A stretch of 64,000 nucleotides of DNA from Polynucleobacter sp. AP-Reno-20A-A9 (GCF_018882085.1 NZ_JACVPB010000006.1:56802-120801); one strand, 5' to 3'. Counted from the stretch's first letter, positions 18,222-26,135 are shown. Notes: generated from the letters alone by a model not told the origin. Program-made: numbers and translations.

Positions 18222-19784
18222 TTGGCTAGCAATCCCGTAGATCCGTTAGTTCATTCAGCAGACCTTGTTGCTGCGGTTGATTTGGGGTCGAATAGTTTTC
18301 GCATGCTGGTAGCTCAAGCGGTAAACACGCCCTCCGGCACTCAGTTGCGCCCTATAGACACCTTGCGTGAAACAGTCCGCTTGGCTGCTGGCCTTACTGA
18401 AAATAAATTACTTGGCAATGATGCTTATCAGCGTGGCTTGATTGCTATTCGACGTTTTGGTGAGCGTATTCGTGGCTTTGATCCCGCCAATGTTCGGGCG
18501 GTGGCAACCAATACTTTGCGAGTTGCCAAAAATTCTCAACAATTCATAGAGGATGCAGAAGAGGCATTAGGTTTTCCAATTGAAGTGATTGCTGGTGTAG
18601 AAGAGGCGCGACTCATCTACATAGGGGCAGCGCATGAGGTTCCAGCCGTTCAAGGCAATAGACTCGTGATTGACATTGGTGGTGGTTCTACTGAATTCAT
18701 TATTGGCAAAGGCTATGAGCCAAAGCTGATGGAAAGCCTCTATATTGGCTGCGTCTCTCATAGCATGCGCTTTTTCCCTAAAGGAAATATCGATGCCCAC
18801 GCCTTTAAAGAGGCTGAGTTGGCGGCTCGCCGTGAAATACAGGTGATTTCGGGTGCTTATTTAAAAAGCGGTTGGAAGCAGGTTATTGGCTCTTCTGGCA
18901 CTGCTAGAGCTTTAGCTGATCTCATTGGGAACAATCACTTCAATGGAAGTAGTGATGGCTTAACGATGGGCCGCGTCAATAGCGCAAGTGGAATCATTAC
19001 CCGCGAGGGTTTGAAGAATCTCAAAAAACACCTGCTGAAATATGAACATGTAAATCAAGTCGAGCTAGAGGGTCTGAAGGACGATAGAAGATCAGTGTGG
19101 CCTGGTGGTTTGGCGATTATGTTGGCAGCATTTGATGAATTGGGCATTGAAGAAATGGAAGTAACCGATGCTGCATTACGTAGCGGGGTCTTATACGACT
19201 TGCTTGGTCGATCACAACACCACGATATGCGCTATGTCACCGTAGAGCAATTTATGCAACGCTATACCGTCGATCGAGAGCAGGCTGATCGGGTTGGTAA
19301 ATTGGCTGCTGATTTTTTACAGCAATTACCAAAACCGGAATCGGAGAGTAGGGCTGACAACATCGCCTTATTGCAGTGGACAGCTAATTTGCATGAAATT
19401 GGCTTATCAATCTCCCACAATGGCTATCACAAACATTCCGCTTATATTGCGGGCAACGCCGATATGCCTGGTTTTTCTAAGAATGACCAGGCAAGACTTG
19501 CGGCTTTACTCATTGGGCATACTGGCAAATTAGGAAAGCTGGCGAATAACGCTAGCTTTGAAGACTGGCGCATGCTCTTTTGTTTGCGTCTTGCCCAAGT
19601 ACTTTGTCGTGGTCGAAATGATGCCAATTTTCCCAAGGTAAAAGTTTCTGAGCATGACAGTTCGTATTTAGTTAGCCTATCCAAGGAATGGATTGCCGAG
19701 CATCCCTTGACGGAATTTAGTCTTCTGAAAGAAGCGGCAGAATGGGAAAGGGTCGGGCGCTCTTATCAAGTCAGCTTTAAGTAG
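18222..19784 (+). CDS. ppx: Exopolyphosphatase (Ppx/GppA family)
   Basis: A 520-residue enzyme releasing phosphate from the ends of polyphosphate, in the size class of full Ppx rather than short GppA. The ASKHA phosphate-binding loops are AAVDLGSNSFRMLVAQ near the N terminus and VIDIGGGSTEFIIG (about 150). The C-terminal third has the HD-like helical domain (LHEIGLSISHNGYHKHSAYI). TTG 18222 is chosen because GGGGAG precedes it; TTG 18210 is also open. A Pho box and -10 lie upstream, so polyphosphate breakdown would rise when phosphate is short. Confidence 0.94.
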   Translation: MASNPVDPLVHSADLVAAVDLGSNSFRMLVAQAVNTPSGTQLRPIDTLRETVRLAAGLTENKLLGNDAYQRGLIAIRRFGERIRGFDPANVRAVATNTLRVAKNSQQFIEDAEEALGFPIEVIAGVEEARLIYIGAAHEVPAVQGNRLVIDIGGGSTEFIIGKGYEPKLMESLYIGCVSHSMRFFPKGNIDAHAFKEAELAARREIQVISGAYLKSGWKQVIGSSGTARALADLIGNNHFNGSSDGLTMGRVNSASGIITREGLKNLKKHLLKYEHVNQVELEGLKDDRRSVWPGGLAIMLAAFDELGIEEMEVTDAALRSGVLYDLLGRSQHHDMRYVTVEQFMQRYTVDREQADRVGKLAADFLQQLPKPESESRADNIALLQWTANLHEIGLSISHNGYHKHSAYIAGNADMPGFSKNDQARLAALLIGHTGKLGKLANNASFEDWRMLFCLRLAQVLCRGRNDANFPKVKVSEHDSSYLVSLSKEWIAEHPLTEFSLLKEAAEWERVGRSYQVSFK

Positions 19785-19800
19785 ATATCAAGATCAGAAC

Positions 19801-19832
19801 AAAAAGCCACTTCGATACGAAGTGGCTTTTTT
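19801..19832. terminator. Bidirectional terminator between ppx and olsB
   Basis: AAAAAGCCACTTCG pairs with CGAAGTGGCTTTTT over 14 bp around a three-base loop, with A and T runs on the two sides. It can serve both convergent genes. Confidence 0.92.
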
Positions 19833-19854
19833 CTTAAGAGCTTCTACTTGAAGC

Positions 19855-20778
19855 TTACAGACCTAAAAAATGCTTTGCATAGCGCGGGTTGATTTCTGAA
19901 AGGCGCAGCATAGTCAATAAGTCAGCCGTATTGAAGTCTGGATCCCAGGCTGGGGCGCTACAAATTTTTGCCCCAAGTTTTAGGTAGCCCTTGATTAATG
20001 GTGGGGGCTGTACATCTAAGCCGCCATTCAATTTTTCTAGGGGTAAAGGGAGTCGCGGGAAGGCGTGGAATTCTGTTGGCGCCATTTGATCATTGCCCAG
20101 GGAGTTATAGAGGCTCGCTGCAAAGTGACCACCATCAGCCATCGGAATGCTAGCGCAGCCCAGCATAATTTCATACCCATTCTTTTGCATGTACTGAGCC
20201 AGGCCACTCCAAAGGGCCATAATGACTGCGCCTGAGCGATAGTCTTGGTGAACGCAAGATCTGCCCAACTCAACCAATTTAGGGCGAAGGTGGTTAATAC
20301 GGGTTAGATCAAATTCAGAATCAGAATAAAGGCGACCGATTTCTTGGGCCTTGTGTGGCGGTAGTACGCGGTAGGTGCCAACTACTTTCAGGCTATCTTG
20401 ATCACGAATCAATAGATGATCGCAATAGGAATCGAATTCATCAACATCTAAGCCTTCTGCGTTCTTGGGGAGATTAGCACCCATTTCTTCAGCGAATACT
20501 TTATAGCGCAATCTTTGTGCTTCTTTAATCTCGCCTGGTGTACTTGCCCAAACAATTTGAAATGCCAGTTTTTTAGGCTTATCGATCTGAACGGCAGGAA
20601 TGGATTCTACTTCTCTGAGTTCAGCTCTTGTCTTTGTCACAAACTTCTTGCCAAAAAACTTCTTGGCCAACTTTTTAGAGAGTTTTTTAAGTGGGTTTGG
20701 CCTATTTCTTTTTAAGGCTTTGACTTTCTTAGGGGTGAAAATCTCAAATGAACCAATTGGATTAGGGATGTCAGACAT
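19855..20778 (-). CDS. olsB: Ornithine-acyl-ACP N-acyltransferase (OlsB-like)
   Basis: A 307-residue protein of the GNAT-type OlsB/hemolysin family, which attaches a 3-hydroxy fatty acid to ornithine to make lyso-ornithine lipid. Family blocks are visible: AQRLRYKVFAEEMGA, DSYCDHLLIRD, VVGTYRVLPP, LVELGRSCVHQDYRSGAVI and GYEIMLGCASIPMADG. The first ~65 residues are an extra very basic segment (KKLSKKLAKKFFGKK), perhaps for contact with acidic membrane lipid. It is the last gene of the leftward plcP-agt-dgkA-olsB operon, 19 bp after dgkA, behind a Pho box. A partner O-acyltransferase (olsA) starts the divergent unit. Some members of the family have other acyl acceptors. Confidence 0.83.
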   Translation of the reverse strand: MSDIPNPIGSFEIFTPKKVKALKRNRPNPLKKLSKKLAKKFFGKKFVTKTRAELREVESIPAVQIDKPKKLAFQIVWASTPGEIKEAQRLRYKVFAEEMGANLPKNAEGLDVDEFDSYCDHLLIRDQDSLKVVGTYRVLPPHKAQEIGRLYSDSEFDLTRINHLRPKLVELGRSCVHQDYRSGAVIMALWSGLAQYMQKNGYEIMLGCASIPMADGGHFAASLYNSLGNDQMAPTEFHAFPRLPLPLEKLNGGLDVQPPPLIKGYLKLGAKICSAPAWDPDFNTADLLTMLRLSEINPRYAKHFLGL

Positions 20779-20797
20779 GGCTGGCCTTAGTATGTGA

Positions 20798-21202
20798 TTA
20801 AAGTGTTAGAAGCAAGGGGATGCAGACTGCAGCCCAGAGTAGAGCGGCCACAAATAGTGCAAGCATGACGGCAGCGCTACCAAAATCTTTCGCCCTCTTA
20901 GAGAGATCGTGGTGGTCGAACGAGATTCGATCGATAGCCGCTTCTACGCTGGAGTTCAATAGTTCAATAACGAGCACCATCATCAAGGAAGAGATTAGTA
21001 ATGATTTCTCTAATAGTGTTATCGGTAACAAGAGGGCAACTGGTGTTAATAAGACAAATAAAGTGAGCTCTTGTCTAAAGGCACTTTCCTCCATGAATGC
21101 ATAAACTAAGCCGCACCAAGAGTTCTTGGCTGCATGCCATGCTCTGGCAAGACCTCGATTGCCCTTATGGGGATTTTGATCTATGTGATATGGAGAGTTC
21201 AA
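20798..21202 (-). CDS. dgkA: Diacylglycerol kinase DgkA
   Basis: A 134-residue inner-membrane kinase with three helices that phosphorylates diacylglycerol to phosphatidic acid. Conserved blocks: ARAWHAAKNSWCGLVYAF, EESAFRQELTLF (first Glu pair), VIELLNSSVEAAIDRI (catalytic Glu region) and LSKRAKDFGSAAVML. In this operon the likely source of diacylglycerol is PlcP acting on phospholipids. DgkA could recycle any excess not glycosylated by Agt. It starts 12 bp after agt. Confidence 0.95.
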   Translation of the reverse strand: MNSPYHIDQNPHKGNRGLARAWHAAKNSWCGLVYAFMEESAFRQELTLFVLLTPVALLLPITLLEKSLLISSLMMVLVIELLNSSVEAAIDRISFDHHDLSKRAKDFGSAAVMLALFVAALLWAAVCIPLLLTL

Positions 21203-21214
21203 GCTGGATTTTCT

Positions 21215-22243
21215 TTAGGCTAGTGCTGTTGCGTGAACTTCTGTAGTTGGTACGGGCTTGAGGTGATTGGCAAATTGCTCAGAAGCAGCTCTCCATGAGA
21301 ATTTCTCGGCGTGTGCGCGTGCTGCTTCACGGGGAATCTTGAGAGCCTGCATGCAAGCTTCACGAAGATCTTCATTCATAGCGCCTGAATTAGAATTTCC
21401 CAGCACATCAATAGGGCCGGTTACTGGGTAAGCTGCTACTGGAGTGCCACATGCCATGGCCTCGAGTAACACCAGGCCAAATGTATCGGTTTTACTAGGA
21501 AATACAAATACATCTGCCGCCGCGTAGACTTTTGCTAACTCATGCTGCTGTAGCACTCCCAGATAGTTCACTTCTGGGTATTTTTCTTTTATGCCAGCCA
21601 TTGCTGGACCGTCTCCTACCACCCACTTCGAACCTGGCAAATCAATCTCTAAAAATGCGTTGATATTTTTCTCAACAGCAACTCGACCCACATATAAAAA
21701 GATGGGATGTGCGGTATTTAAGGCTTTTGAATCCTGCATCTTAAAAATATCTAGATCAACGCCTCTTGACCACAACACCACATTATCTAGACCATAGGCC
21801 TCTAGATCATCCTTAACTACAATTGTTGGGGCCATAACAGCCATTGACGGTTTATGAAACCAGCGAATAAATGCATAAGTAATTGCTAAAGGAATGCCGG
21901 TACGCGCTTTGACGTATTCCGGAAAGCGGGTGTGATATGCGGTAGAAAATGGCAGGCGATTTTTGACTGCGTAGGCACGAGCCGATAAGCCTAGAGGGCC
22001 TTCAGTAGCAATATGCATCGCATCAGGAGCAAACTCTTTAATGCGGCGAGCTACCTCTTTGCCTGGGAATAATGAGAGTGCGATATCGGGATAGGTGGGG
22101 CAGGGGATTGATTTAAATCCGTTTGGAGTAATCATCTCCACTTCATGTCCCATAGCGGTTAATTCAGTGCGGGTTTGTTTCAAGGTTCTAACAACGCCGT
22201 TAACTTGTGGATCCCATGCATCCGTAATAATCATAATTTTCAT
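21215..22243 (-). CDS. agt: GT4 glycosyltransferase, probable diacylglycerol glycosyltransferase Agt
   Basis: A 342-residue GT-B retaining glycosyltransferase. The N-terminal acceptor domain starts IITDAWDPQVNGVVRTL. The C-terminal nucleotide-sugar domain has PIFLYVGRVAVEKN and the E-x7-E motif region FPSKTDTFGLVLLEAMACGTPVAAY. Its start overlaps the plcP stop by 4 bp, so the two are translationally coupled. In marine and soil bacteria, PlcP makes diacylglycerol from phospholipid under phosphate stress and an adjacent glycosyltransferase (Agt) turns it into glycolipid. The pairing, order and Pho box here fit that pathway. The sugar donor and acceptor are inferred from context. Confidence 0.85.
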   Translation of the reverse strand: MKIMIITDAWDPQVNGVVRTLKQTRTELTAMGHEVEMITPNGFKSIPCPTYPDIALSLFPGKEVARRIKEFAPDAMHIATEGPLGLSARAYAVKNRLPFSTAYHTRFPEYVKARTGIPLAITYAFIRWFHKPSMAVMAPTIVVKDDLEAYGLDNVVLWSRGVDLDIFKMQDSKALNTAHPIFLYVGRVAVEKNINAFLEIDLPGSKWVVGDGPAMAGIKEKYPEVNYLGVLQQHELAKVYAAADVFVFPSKTDTFGLVLLEAMACGTPVAAYPVTGPIDVLGNSNSGAMNEDLREACMQALKIPREAARAHAEKFSWRAASEQFANHLKPVPTTEVHATALA

Positions 22244-23049
22244 AGCACAGCCTCTTTAATGAGTGATTCGATAGTGGGTTGAAGGGTGATTTGAGGTGAC
22301 TCAACTGGCTCACCCTTGATCTGTGTCCAGTGAATGATTTTGAGTTCACCTGTTTGTGTTTCAACTAGGGCTGTTAGACTCTCGACCCAATCACCATCGT
22401 TGCAATACAGCAGGCCATCAATCTCACGAATTTCTGCTTTGTGAATATGTCCGCATACCACGCCATCACAGCCTCTTAGGCGAGCCTCCCTGGCCATAAT
22501 GTGCTCAAAGTCGGCGATATAGCTGACAGCATTCTTGACTTGGTGCTTCAGATATTGAGATAGCGACCAATACTGCAATCCCATCTTGGCGCGGACCATA
22601 TTGAAGTAACGATTCACGTAAAGAATGAACGAATACAGGTTGTCGCCAACGTAAGCAAGCCACTTGGCGTATTGCATCACGCCATCAAACTGATCGCCAT
22701 GCGTTACCCATAGTTTTCTGCCGTCCGCGGTTGTATGAATCACTTCTTCAACTACCTTGACATCGCCAAAAGAAAGTCCAAAGAACTGTCTGGCGCTTTC
22801 ATCATGATTTCCGGGTACGTAGATCACTTCGCTACCTTTGCGAGCTTTACGCAAGAGCTTTTGAACAACGTCATTATGTGATTGCGGCCAGTAGAAAGAC
22901 TTCTTTAGTCTCCAGCCATCAATAATGTCACCAACTAGGTAGAATTTGTCTGCTTCGTTATGCTTTAGGAAATCGAGAAGGTAGTCTGCCTGACACCCTG
23001 ATGTTCCTAGGTGTACGTCTGAAATCCAGATGGCTTTGTAATGCATCAT
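22240..23049 (-). CDS. plcP: PlcP-type metallophosphoesterase (phospholipase C of lipid remodelling)
   Basis: A 269-residue calcineurin-like metallophosphoesterase. Metal motifs in order: WISDVHLG (DxH), VGDIIDGW (GDxxD), VPGNHDE (GNHD), THGDQFD and CGHIHKAEI (GHxH). It resembles LpxH, but LpxH has GNRD where this has GNHDE. The block GDIIDGWRLKKSFYWPQ is typical of PlcP, the Pho-controlled phospholipase C that cleaves phosphatidylethanolamine/glycerol to diacylglycerol. A Pho box array lies 36 bp before ATG 23049, which would be odd for the housekeeping lipid A enzyme. It is first in the plcP-agt-dgkA-olsB operon. Confidence 0.85.
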   Translation of the reverse strand: MMHYKAIWISDVHLGTSGCQADYLLDFLKHNEADKFYLVGDIIDGWRLKKSFYWPQSHNDVVQKLLRKARKGSEVIYVPGNHDESARQFFGLSFGDVKVVEEVIHTTADGRKLWVTHGDQFDGVMQYAKWLAYVGDNLYSFILYVNRYFNMVRAKMGLQYWSLSQYLKHQVKNAVSYIADFEHIMAREARLRGCDGVVCGHIHKAEIREIDGLLYCNDGDWVESLTALVETQTGELKIIHWTQIKGEPVESPQITLQPTIESLIKEAVL

Positions 23050-23084
23050 GAAACAGTATTAAGCCTACTGAGTATGAAGCCGGT

Positions 23085-23111
23085 ATGACAGTTCTAAGAC
23101 AGTTTCATGAC
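23085..23111 (-). promoter_or_regulatory. Pho box array of the plcP operon
   Basis: Read on the minus strand, GTCAT-GAAACT-GTCTT-AGAACT-GTCAT gives three half-sites in strict 11-bp phase. The 18-mer CTGTCTTAGAACTGTCAT matches the pstS box at about 15 of 18. A possible -10, CATACT, lies 8 bp downstream of the array, slightly close. Orientation points to plcP, not to the divergent olsA. Confidence 0.8.
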
Positions 23112-23153
23112 GATGCAATTATTTTTTACAATTGATTTATATTCTTAACTCAT

Positions 23154-23948
23154 ATGAGTCAGAATCAACCTTCGAAACATTCCCCTGTGCAATTTGGTGC
23201 AACTGCATGGTCATGGGTTTTAGTGTGGAGTCATGTGATTGCTGGATTGGCTACTCTATTTTTTCAGTTTCCATTTGCCACTCAGGAAACTAAAAATACG
23301 CATATTCAGAAATGGTCAAAAAGACTGTTATCTATCTTTGGCATTGAATTAAGATTTAGGAATCCAGAAATTCTTCCTACTACCCCCTACCTGCTGGCAT
23401 CAAACCATATTTCTTGGATGGACATTCACGCTATCAATGCTTTTAAGCCTATTCGATTTGTAGCAAAGTCCGATGTAGAAGGTTGGCCCATATTTGGATG
23501 GATGGCCAAACAATTGGGTACGGTATTTATCAAACGCGATAACTCTCGCCATGGAAGGCATGTTGCGAACGAGGTGGCAAAGGTTCTCAAAACCCAGTCT
23601 GTCTGCATTTTTCCGGAGGGCACCTCCACGGTAGGTGAGGGCATCCTGCCATTCAAACCCAATTTATTTGAATCGGCTGTTATTGCTCAGGCTCCGGTCT
23701 ATTCCTTGGCAATTGCCTATAGATCATTGGTATCGGGTGAGCGATGTGAAGTGGCAGCTTTTGTGGGTGATATGGGGTTGCTCGAATCCATGGCTAGGAT
23801 CTTGAAGGATCGAAAGCTGGTTGTGGAGCTGACCTTCTTGCCACCCTCAGGAGCTAGTCCTGAGGCATCTAAAGACCGTAAGTGGCTAGCCTTACATAGC
23901 CAAGAGGCGATTTCTAATCAATTAAAGGGCAATCAGCTCTTGATGTAA
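23154..23948 (+). CDS. olsA: 1-acyl-glycerol-phosphate / lyso-ornithine-lipid O-acyltransferase (OlsA/PlsC family)
   Basis: A 264-residue PlsC-family acyltransferase with an N-terminal membrane segment. The catalytic HxxxxD motif is NHISWMD (about residue 82), and the second family motif is IFPEGTSTVGEG (about 155). It adds a second acyl chain to a lyso-lipid. Because it faces the operon holding olsB, it is the natural candidate for OlsA, the second step of ornithine lipid synthesis; a phosphatidic-acid role cannot be excluded. A ppk2 gene follows after about 50 bp on the same strand. Confidence 0.85.
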   Translation: MSQNQPSKHSPVQFGATAWSWVLVWSHVIAGLATLFFQFPFATQETKNTHIQKWSKRLLSIFGIELRFRNPEILPTTPYLLASNHISWMDIHAINAFKPIRFVAKSDVEGWPIFGWMAKQLGTVFIKRDNSRHGRHVANEVAKVLKTQSVCIFPEGTSTVGEGILPFKPNLFESAVIAQAPVYSLAIAYRSLVSGERCEVAAFVGDMGLLESMARILKDRKLVVELTFLPPSGASPEASKDRKWLALHSQEAISNQLKGNQLLM

Positions 23949-23998
23949 TAAATGTGTCATCATTTCTAGCTATAAATGGATCTCAGGAGTGGAAGCTG

Positions 23999-24904
23999 AT
24001 GACATCAAAACATAACGAGATGGCCGAGTGGTATCGCCGTGCGCAAGAAGAGATTCTGGATAGCATGGATGAAGAGCTTGAGATGGAGCTTGACGACGAT
24101 CGCCTATCTCCTGATGGCGATAGCAAATCCCAGATTCCACGTAATGTTTATTTCCGTGAGCTTTTTAGGCTCCAAGGCGAGTTAGTAAAGCTACAAGACT
24201 GGGTAGTAGAGAATAAGCTTAAGGTAGCAGTCCTATTTGAAGGGCGAGATTCTGCTGGTAAGGGCGGGGCCATTAAGCGCATTACCCAAAGACTGAATCC
24301 CCGAGTGTGTAAAGTAGTTGCCTTACCCGCACCCAACGAGCGCGAAAAGACGCAGTGGTACTTTCAACGATATATTTCACAGTTGCCTGCTGGCGGCGAA
24401 ATTGTTCTCTTTGACCGCAGTTGGTACAACCGTGCTGGCGTTGAGAAGGTAATGGGTTTCTGTACTGATGATGAGTACGAAGAGTTTTTAAGAACGGTTC
24501 CCGATCTTGAGCGCATGATGATTAGTTCAGGCGTTATCTTAATCAAGTATTGGTTCTCCATTTCTGATGATGAGCAGTACAACCGCTTCATGATGCGCAT
24601 TCACGACCCATTGAAGCAGTGGAAGCTAAGCCCAATGGACCTGGAGGCAAGAAGACTTTGGGAGGCCTACACAAAGGCCAAAGAAACCATGCTTGAGCGA
24701 ACACATATCCCTGAAGCTCCATGGTGGGTAGTTGCAGCCAATGATAAGAAAAAGGCACGCCTCAACTGCATTACGCATTTACTGAATCAAATCCCTTATC
24801 AAGAGATTGATCACCCAGAGATTACTTTGCCAAAACGTGTTCATAACCCGGATTATCTGCGCGGGCCAGTGCCGCCTGAGATGTATGTTCCTGAAGTGTT
24901 CTAA
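23999..24904 (+). CDS. ppk2: Polyphosphate kinase 2 family protein
   Basis: A 301-residue PPK2 from ATG 23999, where AGGAG lies upstream; the frame is open further to 23954 but has no ribosome site there. The kinase core has Walker A FEGRDSAGKGGAIKRI (about residue 80), lid-region WYFQRY, and Walker B ending in LFDRSWYNRAGVEKVMGF. PPK2 enzymes transfer phosphate between polyphosphate and nucleotides, usually making GTP or ATP from polyphosphate. The first ~65 residues are acidic. It is convergent with a second, divergent PPK2, only 4 bp apart. Confidence 0.94.
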   Translation: MTSKHNEMAEWYRRAQEEILDSMDEELEMELDDDRLSPDGDSKSQIPRNVYFRELFRLQGELVKLQDWVVENKLKVAVLFEGRDSAGKGGAIKRITQRLNPRVCKVVALPAPNEREKTQWYFQRYISQLPAGGEIVLFDRSWYNRAGVEKVMGFCTDDEYEEFLRTVPDLERMMISSGVILIKYWFSISDDEQYNRFMMRIHDPLKQWKLSPMDLEARRLWEAYTKAKETMLERTHIPEAPWWVVAANDKKKARLNCITHLLNQIPYQEIDHPEITLPKRVHNPDYLRGPVPPEMYVPEVF

Positions 24905-24908
24905 GCGC

Positions 24909-25682
24909 TTATTTTTCGAGCTTAGATAGTTTGCCATCCCATTTGAAGACGATATCCTTATCGGCCTTTAGTAAGCTTTTATCTTTTCCTGGATACGAGA
25001 CCCTTGATAGAATGTCTTGAATCATATTGATATGAGCTACTTTCTTATCGTTCGCTTTCACGACGATCCAAGGCGCATGCTTAGAGCTGGTTTTTTCTAG
25101 CATGTCATTCCTACACTTGCTATAGGCATTCCAATTTTGCTGCGCCTGTTGATCAATCGGGCTGATCTTCCATTGCTTAAGGGGGTCTTTAGACCTATCC
25201 GCAAGACGAACAGCCTGCTCTTTTTTAGAGATATCTAAATAGTATTTGAGAATAGTCATGCCTGAGCTGGCCAGAATGGACTCAAACTCATTTACGGTTC
25301 CCATGAAGTTGGCATACTGTGCCTTGGTGCAGAAATTCATCACCACCTCAACACCGGCGCGGTTGTACCAGCTGCGATTGAATAGAACAAACTCACCCTT
25401 CTTGGGGAGCTCGGCTACGTATCTTTGAAAGTACCATTCAGCAGATTCGCTATCAGATGGCTTTCCGAGGGCAACCACACGAGTTTCTCTGGGGCTTAAG
25501 TGCTGCGTAATGACTTTAATGGTGCCATCCTTGCCTGCCGTATCGCGGCCTTCAAGAATAACTAATATTTGATCGCCATTACTGATCAGACTATTTTGTA
25601 ACTTTACCAACTCAATTTGCAATAAACGAAGTTGGTCATCATAGCTAGATTGCTCTAGCTTATTTTTGCCTTTTTGGCCCAT
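24909..25682 (-). CDS. ppk2: Second polyphosphate kinase 2 family protein
   Basis: A 257-residue PPK2 lacking the acidic N-terminal extension of its neighbour. Walker A is LEGRDTAGKDGTIKVI and the Walker B-like motif reads LFNRSWYNRAGVEVVMNF, with Asn where the neighbour has Asp. If the aspartate is catalytic here as in other PPK2 proteins, activity or direction could differ; some family members may naturally carry Asn. Its ATG overlaps the stop of the upstream histone-like gene by one base (TAATG), so the two are translationally coupled. A Pho array lies before that gene. Confidence 0.92.
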   Translation of the reverse strand: MGQKGKNKLEQSSYDDQLRLLQIELVKLQNSLISNGDQILVILEGRDTAGKDGTIKVITQHLSPRETRVVALGKPSDSESAEWYFQRYVAELPKKGEFVLFNRSWYNRAGVEVVMNFCTKAQYANFMGTVNEFESILASSGMTILKYYLDISKKEQAVRLADRSKDPLKQWKISPIDQQAQQNWNAYSKCRNDMLEKTSSKHAPWIVVKANDKKVAHINMIQDILSRVSYPGKDKSLLKADKDIVFKWDGKLSKLEK

Positions 25683-25972
25683 TAGTTTGCTTCATTTGTA
25701 TTGGCTGGCTTTGGAGCAGACGTCTTTTTGGCAGCAGCTTTTTTAGCAGGTGCTTTCTTCGCGGGAGTTTTCTTGGCAGCCGCTTTCTTTGCTGGTGCCT
25801 TCTTCGCAGGAACCTTTTTTGCTGCTACTTTCTTGGCTGGGGTCTTTTTAGGGGCTGCCTTTTTATCTAACTTATCCAATGCCTTAGCAAGCTTATCGAT
25901 AAGCTTCTCTCTATCGGACTCTAATTTATCAAGTTTTTTTAATAGCTGTTTGACTAATTTCTTTTGGCTCAT
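25682..25972 (-). CDS. Histone H1-like Lys/Ala/Pro-rich protein
   Basis: A 96-residue protein from ATG 25972, with CAGGAA seven bases upstream; the frame is open to 26098 but that part looks non-coding. Residues 1-40 form a charged, probably coiled-coil helix (LLKKLDKLESDREKLIDKLAKAL). Residues 41-90 are repeats of AKK/PAKK units with almost no other residues. Such tails bind DNA in AlgP/BpH1-type proteins and PhaM. Because its stop overlaps the ppk2 start, a role in bringing PPK2, polyphosphate and the nucleoid together is plausible; that is inference. The repetitive DNA follows from the protein repeats. Confidence 0.85.
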   Translation of the reverse strand: MSQKKLVKQLLKKLDKLESDREKLIDKLAKALDKLDKKAAPKKTPAKKVAAKKVPAKKAPAKKAAAKKTPAKKAPAKKAAAKKTSAPKPANTNEAN

Positions 25973-26055
25973 GCTGATTCCTGGGTAGATTGGTAATTGT
26001 TGTATTGATGTATCTCTTCGGTCAATCCTACGGTTTATTTTCTCTATTTTCAAGC

Positions 26056-26088
26056 ATATGTGACACTTATATGTCAGTTTTGTGACAT
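26056..26088 (-). promoter_or_regulatory. Leftward Pho box array before the histone-like/ppk2 operon
   Basis: On the minus strand, ATGTCACAAAA, CTGACATATAA and GTGTCACATAT are three consecutive 11-bp units, each with a GTCA/GACA core in the same phase. The first 18 bases match the pstS box at about 14 positions. I see no convincing -10 at the right distance, so the orientation is less sure than for the other boxes. Confidence 0.55.
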
Positions 26089-26091
26089 TGA

Positions 26092-26126
26092 TGGTCATAA
26101 AGTTGACATATATATTTCCATATAAT
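26092..26126 (+). promoter_or_regulatory. Pho box and -10 of the arsR-arsC-acr3 operon
   Basis: TGGTCATAAAGTTGACAT (26092-26109) matches the pstS box at about 14 of 18. A perfect TATAAT (26121-26126) begins 11 bp after it. Transcription would start near 26133-26134, at the arsR start codon itself, giving a leaderless or almost leaderless mRNA. Confidence 0.75.
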
Positions 26127-26135
26127 TGGAAATAT
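26112..26135. promoter_or_regulatory. Probable ArsR operator
   Basis: ATATTTCC and GGAAATAT form a perfect 8-bp inverted repeat with an eight-base spacer that contains the -10 hexamer. The right arm runs into the arsR ATG. Its placement is what an autorepressing ArsR needs to block RNA polymerase. Confidence 0.7.

Noticed and set aside
22240..23049. Annotation of the metallophosphoesterase as LpxH of lipid A synthesis
   Set aside because: The metal motif is GNHDE rather than GNRD, the gene is coupled to a glycosyltransferase, and a Pho box precedes it; PlcP fits better.
25700..25870. Short tandem repeats that could be read as a repeat array or CRISPR
   Set aside because: The period follows codons of a Lys/Ala/Pro-rich protein; there are no unique spacers. 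The same holds for 31600-31865.
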